Shown here: piece by piece, positions 58,221 to 64,000 of the stretch
Position numbering within the stretch: position 1 is the stretch's first letter
Layout of the letters: every line of letters starts with the position of its first letter
Source: [Mycobacterium] nativiensis
GTDB taxonomy: Bacteria; Actinomycetota; Actinomycetes; Mycobacteriales; Mycobacteriaceae
Assembly (NCBI RefSeq): GCF_020172685.1
Contig: NZ_CP083986.1
Coordinates: forward strand, 2,000,038-2,064,037
Length of the DNA stretch: 64,000 bases
Reading direction: 5' to 3'
The notes under the pieces: model-generated
What the model was told of the DNA's origin: nothing
Databases searched by the model: none
What the model saw: only the letters and a program-made list of their open reading frames with translations
Position numbers and translations under genes: made by a program

Positions 58221-59537
58221 TCAGATCCCCTCGGTGGGAGCGATCGCCTGTTCATCAGCTCCGTCAACGAAGTTTGCCTCGAACGGCGAATCCGGTGGCA
58301 GCATCTCGTCGCCGAACGTGTCGACAAAGAGCAATGCCAACTCCACGGCCAGGCGCCGTTTGTCCAGTGGAACACCGATCAACTCCTCGGCCCGCCGCAA
58401 CCGGTACAGCACGGTGTTCCGGTGCATAAACAGCCGTTCGCTCGCCTGGCGAGTGCTGCCGCCCTCCTGAAGGAAGACCCGCAGGGTTTCCCGCAACTGC
58501 GCGGCGATTGCGGTCCGGCAGGCGAGATCGCCGAGCGTCCGGCTGACGAAGCGACGGGCCTCGTCGTAGTCGTTGGCCAGCAAGGCAACAGTGGCAACGT
58601 CCGCATGCAGGGTGAGCGGAGCCGGCGAGATCATGTGCGACACGACGTGGCGGGCGCGCAGGGCCTGCTCGTGGCTGATCCGGAACGCGTCGTCGCCATG
58701 GACGGTCTGCCCGGCAGCCACCAGGACCTCGGGGTCGTCGGGCTTACCGCCGTCATCGGCGAGCCGTTCGGTGTCAAATTCGCCGGCGATCCACGCCCAC
58801 ATCGTGCAGGTGCCGGCCGGCAACATCAGCATCCGCGAAACCCCGGCGCCCGATGCCACAGCGGCCAGGCGGGTTTCGAGGGCTGCCAGCTGCCGCTCGA
58901 CCTCACCATGCGAGGCCGTCCAGGCCACCAGAGCCGTCTGTGGAGCGCGTAGATCGTGATCCAGCTGGCGGCTGGCATGGTCGATCGGCATGGGGTCGCC
59001 GCGCAGCAGGCGGCCGACCAAGGCGGCACGGCGCGCGGCTTCGCCGCGCAGCCAGCGTTCTCGCTCCCGCTCGTAGTCGCCGATAAGCTGTGCCACGACG
59101 CGATCAAGGTAGATGTTCAATTCGTCGAAGCTGCGGTGCAAAGCCTCGATGAACACGAGCTGATCGCTGATGTGTTCGGCCAGCACATCCATCCACAGTC
59201 GCGAGAACAGTGTCTGCCCCACCCGGTAGGCCTGGATGAGCGACTCCAACGGAATCTGGCGGCGCGCGACCGCGGAGGCGAATGCGGTGACCTCCGCGCG
59301 GATCGGCACGTCTTCCGCGGTGTTCTCGGCCCGGAACACCGACAACATCGCTGCGACATTGCCGTAGGCGCTTGCCTCGACCTCCCGAACGAGGTCCTCG
59401 TCCTCGAAGAACTCGGGTACCGATCCAGCGAGCTGCTTGGACAGCTGCACTGTCACATCATCGAGGCGCGCCAGGAGATCTTGTGCGCACACAATGATGG
59501 CCTCGTTAGCGGGGAGCCGGTCGACCACCGAAATCAT
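58221..59537 (-). CDS. PucR/CdaR-type transcriptional regulator
   Basis: A 438-residue protein beginning at ATG 59537; the longer frame upstream would overlap the monooxygenase gene. The N-terminal half is a helical sensor domain with a long charged segment (YERERERWLRGEAARRAAL). A GGDEF-like CdaR middle part follows, and the C-terminal HTH_30 reads TRQASERLFMHRNTVLYRLRRAEEL. Such regulators usually activate catabolic genes for aromatic or cyclic compounds. It is the last gene of the minus-strand run, 26 bases behind the monooxygenase, and faces the ligase gene. Confidence 0.87.
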   Translation of the reverse strand: MISVVDRLPANEAIIVCAQDLLARLDDVTVQLSKQLAGSVPEFFEDEDLVREVEASAYGNVAAMLSVFRAENTAEDVPIRAEVTAFASAVARRQIPLESLIQAYRVGQTLFSRLWMDVLAEHISDQLVFIEALHRSFDELNIYLDRVVAQLIGDYERERERWLRGEAARRAALVGRLLRGDPMPIDHASRQLDHDLRAPQTALVAWTASHGEVERQLAALETRLAAVASGAGVSRMLMLPAGTCTMWAWIAGEFDTERLADDGGKPDDPEVLVAAGQTVHGDDAFRISHEQALRARHVVSHMISPAPLTLHADVATVALLANDYDEARRFVSRTLGDLACRTAIAAQLRETLRVFLQEGGSTRQASERLFMHRNTVLYRLRRAEELIGVPLDKRRLAVELALLFVDTFGDEMLPPDSPFEANFVDGADEQAIAPTEGI

Positions 59538-59563
59538 CTTACCGGCCAACGAATCTCTGTCGG

Positions 59564-60940
59564 TCAGGTTGAACGATTTGTCGTAGCTGCCAGTCGTGGG
59601 GCCTGTCCGATATCCAGGGTTGTACGTGGCCGGCGTGCGCGGCGTCGGCCGACACCGATCTCGCGCCGCAATGCCTTGAGGTAGTGATTGTGGTCGACTT
59701 GAACCGTGTGACGAGTGGAGTCGACAAAGCGCTTTCGCAGGGCGATCTGATCTGCTGCGATCGCCTGGCGCATATCTTCCGGGCTGGGCAACGCGCAGGT
59801 GCCCGACAGCAGCTCGCCGACCCATTTGCCCTGCAACTCGGCCAGCGGCTGGATGGCGCCCAGCGGCTGGCAAAGCCCGATGAAGAACAGTCCGGGCCGG
59901 TCGGGATGCACGACCCGGTGGTAGAGCGCGATCTGATTGTCGCGCGCACAGACATACGATTCATCGAAGAAGGGGAAGGTGATGTTGTAGCCCGTGGCGC
60001 AGATGATGAGGTCGACCTGCTCAACCGAGCCGTCGACGAACCGGACCTGATCACCGAGAAGTTCGGCGATCCGGGGCTTGGGTTGGATTCTTCCCAGTCG
60101 CAGTTCATCCATGATGCCGGCGGACATCGTCGGGTGCGCGTTGCCGAATGCATGGTCGGGTACCGGGAGCCCGTAGTCCTGCCCGCGCCCGTTCACCAGC
60201 CGCATGAGTGCCCCGAGCATTATGCGTCCGAGTTTGTGCGACGCAGAGTTCAACAGCCAATTGGGTGGTGCCATCCCGAAGGCGTACTTGGGCATGATGT
60301 GGGCGCCGCGCCGTACTGACAGAAAGGTCTTGTCGGCGACATGGGCTGCCTCGCAGGCTATATCGACGGCGCTGTTTCCGATACCAACCACTGTGACCCG
60401 CTTGCCTGCCATGAATGCTGCGTCTCGGTACTCGCGAGAATGCATGATCGTCCCGTCGAAGGTCCCGGGGAACATCGGTTCCGGCATTCGCGGATCCCAG
60501 TGGTGGCCGTTTGCGACCAGCACGTAGTCGTAGTTCTTGGTACTGCCATCGGCCAGGGTTACCGCGAAGCCTCCGTCGGCGAGCGGGGCCACATGGGTGA
60601 CCTCGGTTTGGAATCTGATGTGCTTGTGCAGGCCGAAGTGTCGGGCGTAGTCGTCGAAATAGCGGGCGAAGTCCCAGTGGCTCGGGTAAGCGGGCAGGTC
60701 TGCCGCCATGGGAAAATCGTGATAGCCCATGTACGCCTTGGGTGCGTTGGAACTGAGCGTGCGGTATGCGGCAGCCGTCCCGCTGGGATTGTCGAAAACC
60801 CACAGGCCGCCGACCCGGTCACTCTTCTCGTAACAGTCGAAGGCGATGCCCGCCCCCTTGAGACCGGCGCACGCGGCGAGGCCGGCCGAGCCGGCTCCGA
60901 TTACGCAGGCGCGGGGATCACTGTTAGTCGGGTCGATCAT
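59564..60940 (-). CDS. Flavin-containing monooxygenase (FMO/type II BVMO-like)
   Basis: A 458-residue protein. FAD binds at VIGAGSAGLAA (G15, G17, G20) and NADPH at VGIGNSAVDIA (G186, G188, N189). The fingerprint at residues 161-171 is FxGxxxHxxxY (F161, G163, H167, Y171), the FMO form rather than the Trp form of type I Baeyer-Villiger enzymes. It could oxygenate N, S or a ketone carbonyl. The start codon overlaps the stop of the hydrolase gene (ATGA). An ester product would be a natural substrate for that hydrolase. MymA-type M. tuberculosis loci have a similar FMO/lipase combination. Confidence 0.85.
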   Translation of the reverse strand: MIDPTNSDPRACVIGAGSAGLAACAGLKGAGIAFDCYEKSDRVGGLWVFDNPSGTAAAYRTLSSNAPKAYMGYHDFPMAADLPAYPSHWDFARYFDDYARHFGLHKHIRFQTEVTHVAPLADGGFAVTLADGSTKNYDYVLVANGHHWDPRMPEPMFPGTFDGTIMHSREYRDAAFMAGKRVTVVGIGNSAVDIACEAAHVADKTFLSVRRGAHIMPKYAFGMAPPNWLLNSASHKLGRIMLGALMRLVNGRGQDYGLPVPDHAFGNAHPTMSAGIMDELRLGRIQPKPRIAELLGDQVRFVDGSVEQVDLIICATGYNITFPFFDESYVCARDNQIALYHRVVHPDRPGLFFIGLCQPLGAIQPLAELQGKWVGELLSGTCALPSPEDMRQAIAADQIALRKRFVDSTRHTVQVDHNHYLKALRREIGVGRRRARRPRTTLDIGQAPRLAATTNRST

Positions 60941-61839
60941 GATGCGGTCCTTTCAGAGAGAGACGCCAGGAACGAAATCTGGTCTGTGACCACGGCTTCG
61001 AAGGCCGAGCCGGTGTCGTAGACGTCGAAGTGGCCGACATCGGCGTATTGATTCACCACAGCGTCGGCGCGCCGGGCGGCCGCTTCAGCCAGGTCGGGTG
61101 GTGCGTTGTGATCGGCGGCGGCGATCTGTACGAGCATGCGGCAGCTGATGCGGTCGGCATGTAGACCCGGTCGGTAGCGCGGTACCGCCAGCAGTACGCG
61201 TGCCGCGAACTCGTTGCGCCACAGTGGTGCATTTTCTGCGATAGCCAGATAGCCGGGAAGCGCGTCGGGCGTGGTGAGCATCGCGGCACTGCGCGGCGTA
61301 CCCGCCGCGGGTACCAGCAGCGGCGGACGTCCAGTACGAGCCCGGATCGCGTCTCGGATCGCGCTTGTGCCCAAGCGAATCGCGGCGCGGGGCGGAACAG
61401 ATCGGCGCATCCGCAATGCCGACTTGCGCCCGTCGACGATCGGAGTCAAGGCGATGGCCCCGATGAGGTCGCGGCGTTCGGCGGCGACGGCGAAGACGTG
61501 GCCTCCCGACAGCGAGGTACCCCAGACCGCAACGCCGTTGACGTGCTCCAGCCGTTGCGCGGCATCAATGGCCGCGTGGTAGTCCCGGAGCTGATCGGCA
61601 AAGTCCACGACTTGCCGTGTTCGTCCGCCGGACGCGCCGAACCCGCGGTAATCGAAACAGAGGGTATCGATGCCGGCTTCGGCGAATCGCTCACCGAAAC
61701 CCACCAACCCGGCGTCCCGGGTGCCGCAGAAACCGTGGGCCATCACCACGCACGGTCGTGATTGGGCACCTTCGGCGGCGTAGTGCCACGCCGCGATCAT
61801 GGCCCCGTCCAACGGAATCTGGATCTCGACGCGCTTCAT
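60937..61839 (-). CDS. Alpha/beta hydrolase
   Basis: A 300-residue protein of the esterase/X-Pro-peptidase-like group. The oxyanion region is AHGFCGTRD, and the nucleophile elbow is G107-T-S109-L-S111-G-G, a form common in this subfamily. DHNAPPD and GHFDVYDTG supply the likely Asp and His. There is no signal peptide, so it is cytosolic. It is coupled on both sides by ATGA overlaps, to the hydratase gene upstream and the monooxygenase downstream. It may open a lactone or ester made by that monooxygenase (inference). Confidence 0.83.
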   Translation of the reverse strand: MKRVEIQIPLDGAMIAAWHYAAEGAQSRPCVVMAHGFCGTRDAGLVGFGERFAEAGIDTLCFDYRGFGASGGRTRQVVDFADQLRDYHAAIDAAQRLEHVNGVAVWGTSLSGGHVFAVAAERRDLIGAIALTPIVDGRKSALRMRRSVPPRAAIRLGTSAIRDAIRARTGRPPLLVPAAGTPRSAAMLTTPDALPGYLAIAENAPLWRNEFAARVLLAVPRYRPGLHADRISCRMLVQIAAADHNAPPDLAEAAARRADAVVNQYADVGHFDVYDTGSAFEAVVTDQISFLASLSERTAS

Positions 61840-62618
61840 CGTCGCGCCTGAGGAGTGTTGGCGCCCGGCGCGGCGAGAAACCGGCCACAGGCCGCACTGA
61901 ACTCTGGTGTCCCGATGCAGTGCAGTTGGGCCTCAAGTTCCGCCTCTAGGGTGTCATCCCATGTCGGCCGCGCAGAGCCATCGATGATGCGCTTGGCCAG
62001 TCCATTCGCCGTGCGCGAACAAGCGAGCAATTCGTCGGTCAACGCCGCGGTGACTGCCGCCAGCTTGGTGACGGGTGCGACGCGGTTGGCGATACCGAGG
62101 CGGCCCGCGCGCGTCCCGTCGATCATCGCCGATGTAAGGATCAGCTCCTTGGCTCGGCCTGCGCCGACGAGCGATGTCAGCCGGCCGTGGCCACCGACGT
62201 CGGGCACCACACCCATCCGGGTCTCGGGCAGGCCCAGTGTCGCATCGGCGGCGACTACGCGCAGGTCACACGCCAGCGCAAGCTCGAATCCCGCACCGAT
62301 CGCCCAGCCGTGCACGCTCGCGACGGTCGGAATCGGCAGCTGCTCGAGTCGGTCAAAAGCGGCCACAAATGCAGAACGGATCCGCCTGAGACCCTCGGGG
62401 GTGCTGAGCCGGGTCAGCGTGGACGCATCTATTCCCGAACTGAATCCGGGGCCGTCGCCACGGACCACGACGCAGCCGATCTCACCGTCAGTCTCCAGTT
62501 CGGCCACCGCCGTGGTGAGGTCGTCGATGAGTTCCTCGTCAAGTGCGTTGCGCCGCTCCGGGCGGGCGAGCACCAGTTGCGCGACACCACCGCTGCGTTC
62601 TAACCGTACGAGAGCCAT
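61836..62618 (-). CDS. Enoyl-CoA hydratase (crotonase)
   Basis: A 260-residue crotonase with the complete active site: VRGDGPGFSSGIDAS and VHGWAIGAGFELALACD give the oxyanion hole and the first glutamate, and LGLPETRMGVVPDVGG gives the second. It should hydrate a trans-2-enoyl-CoA, in contrast to the paralogue at 55706, which lacks both glutamates. It is the first gene of the coupled minus-strand run (hydratase, hydrolase, monooxygenase, then PucR). Its upstream region (62619-62804) is shared with the divergent mycofactocin-type SDR. Confidence 0.87.
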   Translation of the reverse strand: MALVRLERSGGVAQLVLARPERRNALDEELIDDLTTAVAELETDGEIGCVVVRGDGPGFSSGIDASTLTRLSTPEGLRRIRSAFVAAFDRLEQLPIPTVASVHGWAIGAGFELALACDLRVVAADATLGLPETRMGVVPDVGGHGRLTSLVGAGRAKELILTSAMIDGTRAGRLGIANRVAPVTKLAAVTAALTDELLACSRTANGLAKRIIDGSARPTWDDTLEAELEAQLHCIGTPEFSAACGRFLAAPGANTPQARR

Positions 62619-62633
62619 GAGAATCAGCTAAGC

Positions 62634-62645
62634 CGGGAAATCCCG
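62634..62645. promoter_or_regulatory. Short palindrome in divergent promoter region
   Basis: CGGGA-AA-TCCCG is a perfect 12-base symmetric site, 16 bases upstream of the hydratase start and 160 before the SDR. It could be a regulator site, for example for the PucR protein, but short GC palindromes are common in such DNA. Confidence 0.25.
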
Positions 62646-62804
62646 TGCGGACCATGTCATCCGGCACAGAGATCGCCGACCGCGTTGTGCAACCTCAACG
62701 AAGGCTCCCGTTGGCCTTCCGATCCTGGCGATCGACGCCACAATGAGGCAAGAGGATGACCAAATAAGTTCGGCGGCAATCTCTTCCGTTCAGCGAGAGG
62801 CGAC

Positions 62805-63641
62805 ATGATGACTGGCCGATTCGAAGGCAAGGTGGCATTCATTACCGGTGCCGCCAGGGGGCAGGGTCGTGCTCATGCGGTGCGCTTCGCCGAGGAGGGC
62901 GCTGACATCATCGCGATCGATCTGTGTCGGCAACTCGACAGTGTCGCGTACGCACTGAGCACGCAGGATGATCTGGACGAAACCGTCAAGCTGGTCGAAA
63001 AGACCGGGCGGCGGATCATCGCGGAACAAGCCGATGTACGAGATCTCGCGCAGCTGGAGGTGGTGGTAGACAACGCGGTCGGGGAGTTCGGTCGGATCGA
63101 CTACGTACTGGCCAACGCAGGCATCGGACCGGTCTTCGGCGACCGATCCCAGCAGCTGTCGGCCTATCTGGATTCCATTGGTGTGATGCTCAACGGGGTC
63201 TATTTCACCATCGAGGCGGCGTTGCCGGCGTTGCTCCGGCGCGGTGACGGGGGTGCCGTGGTGATCACGAGTTCAGCGGCCGGGCTCAAGTCGGTCGGAC
63301 GTGGATTTGCGACGAAGAGCCACGGCGGCGCCGGATACACGGCAGCCAAGCACGGCGTAGTCGGGTTGATGCGTTACTACGCAACAACACTGGCTGAATT
63401 TGGTATCCGGGTCAATACCGTGCACCCGACCGGGGTCGCCACACCGATGATCCAGAACCCCCAGGTTGAGCAGTACATCACCAAACACCCCGAGTTCGGT
63501 GCGGCGCTGGAGAACCTGCTGCCGGTGCCGGTGGTGGAGTGCCTCGATGTGACCGAGGCGATGGTGTATCTGTGCTCGGACGCGGGCCGCTACCTCACCG
63601 GTGTCACGTTGCCGGTCGATGCAGGCCTGACGGTGAAATAG
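62805..63641 (+). CDS. Mycofactocin-type SDR family oxidoreductase
   Basis: A 278-residue SDR. ATG 62805 is followed at once by a second ATG; GAGAGGCGAC is upstream. The opening [36 protein letters not shown] has the GxxRGQGRxHA form and the inserted region after the second strand that mark SDRs whose bound NAD is reoxidised by mycofactocin (shown here in prose, residues 6-42). The catalytic set is SSAAG and Y178-TAAK182. The predicted reaction is oxidation of an alcohol to a ketone or aldehyde. It is divergent from the hydratase/monooxygenase run and is followed after 73 bases by an aldehyde dehydrogenase. Confidence 0.85.
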   Translation: MMTGRFEGKVAFITGAARGQGRAHAVRFAEEGADIIAIDLCRQLDSVAYALSTQDDLDETVKLVEKTGRRIIAEQADVRDLAQLEVVVDNAVGEFGRIDYVLANAGIGPVFGDRSQQLSAYLDSIGVMLNGVYFTIEAALPALLRRGDGGAVVITSSAAGLKSVGRGFATKSHGGAGYTAAKHGVVGLMRYYATTLAEFGIRVNTVHPTGVATPMIQNPQVEQYITKHPEFGAALENLLPVPVVECLDVTEAMVYLCSDAGRYLTGVTLPVDAGLTVK

Positions 63642-63714
63642 CTATGGGCCTGTGGGTAAATACCTCACGCAATCTGTCCGACGAGTGTCGGCCGAGGAAG
63701 ATGGAGCAGTTTCG

Positions 63715-64000
63715 ATGACTGTTTTTGCTCGTCCGGGTTCTGTTGGTGCGCTCATGAGCTTTGAGTCGCGCTATGGGAACTTCATCGGGGGCCAGTGGGT
63801 GGCTCCGGTTGGTGGTGAGTATTTCGAGGACATCACGCCGGTGACCGGTGCGTCGTTCTGCGAGATCCCGCGCTCGAGGGCTGCTGATGTCGAGATGGCT
63901 CTTGATGCCGCGCATGCGGCTGCTCGGGGGTGGGGCAAGTCGTCTCCGGCGCAGCGGGCGGAGATCTTGAGCAAGATCGCTGACCGTATCGATGCGCATC
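63715..64000 (+). CDS. NAD-dependent aldehyde dehydrogenase (3' truncated by window end)
   Basis: The frame starts at ATG 63715 with GGAG eight bases upstream and stays open to the end of the window, giving 95 residues. The sequence [20 protein letters not shown], then [21 protein letters not shown] and [16 protein letters not shown] is the N-terminal opening of ExaC/AldA-type aldehyde dehydrogenases such as mycobacterial Rv0458 (from memory). Catalytic residues are outside the window. It has many T-ending codons (GCT, CGT, GTT, GGT), noticeably different from the genes before it. It would oxidise an aldehyde to an acid for the ligase. Confidence 0.85.
   Translation, partial: MTVFARPGSVGALMSFESRYGNFIGGQWVAPVGGEYFEDITPVTGASFCEIPRSRAADVEMALDAAHAAARGWGKSSPAQRAEILSKIADRIDAH

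Noticed and set aside
59564..60940. Type I Baeyer-Villiger monooxygenase
   Set aside because: The fingerprint has Tyr171 instead of the Trp of type I enzymes; FMO or type II is the better call.
1..64000. Prophage, insertion sequence, tRNA or integrative element
   Set aside because: No integrase, transposase, terminal repeat, tRNA fold or attachment-site duplication was recognised anywhere in the window.

Overview
The window looks like the chromosome of a mycobacterium, most likely a fast-growing or environmental Mycobacterium/Mycolicibacterium. It has high GC and many GTG starts. It carries families typical of the group: a YrbE/Mce importer operon, MPT63-like (DUF1942) secreted proteins, three cutinases, an MPT51-like protein, a mycothiol-dependent dehydrogenase, DUF3145 and DUF732 proteins, and a mycofactocin-type SDR. 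Genes are dense, with many 4-bp ATGA/GTGA overlaps. No tRNA, rRNA, transposase, integrase or CRISPR array was seen.

Region 1 (1-9.8 kb): the 3' end of an ECF41-type sigma factor with two carboxymuconolactone-decarboxylase genes; a DUF2652 gene with a leaderless-type promoter; a cutinase; a TetR gene divergent from a Rieske oxygenase/reductase pair, with an operator-like inverted repeat between them; two tandem DUF1942 secreted proteins; and a Ser/Thr-kinase-like receptor whose HRD catalytic aspartate is glycine. The oxygenase carries an in-frame 57-bp tandem repeat.

Region 2 (9.9-25.2 kb): a GH5-like hydrolase, an SDR and an acyl-CoA ligase, an ankyrin protein, Tex, an FAD-linked oxidase, an IlvX-like ThDP enzyme, two cutinases, an MFS transporter, an Hsp70-like membrane protein and a SHOCT-domain protein.

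Region 3 (25.2-39.1 kb): an MBL hydrolase coupled to mscR, a D-aminoacylase-like amidohydrolase with a divergent AraC regulator, a serine hydrolase, DUF3145, and a block that by memory matches M. tuberculosis Rv2249c-Rv2252 (glpD, TetR, alkyl-DHAP-synthase-like oxidase, diacylglycerol kinase). After it come a TetR/flavin hydroxylase pair and an ICMT-like methyltransferase, both with perfect inverted repeats upstream.

Region 4 (39.1-52.6 kb): a 0.5-kb non-coding leader, then yrbEA-yrbEB-mceABCDEF, two Mce-associated membrane proteins, and secreted DUF732, CAP-domain and MPT51-like proteins. This is a complete lipid importer plus exported accessory proteins, lacking only the shared ATPase.

Region 5 (52.8-64.0 kb): a catabolic island. 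An SCPx-type thiolase, a MaoC pair, a 3-hydroxyacyl-CoA-dehydrogenase-like SDR, a PaaG-like crotonase and an acyl-CoA ligase run on the plus strand. A PucR-type regulator, flavin monooxygenase, alpha/beta hydrolase and canonical enoyl-CoA hydratase run on the minus strand. A mycofactocin-type SDR and an aldehyde dehydrogenase (cut by the window edge) follow. The most interesting reading, an inference, is that regions 4 and 5 together import and degrade one lipid-like, probably cyclic or branched, compound. No acyl-CoA dehydrogenase is visible in the window.
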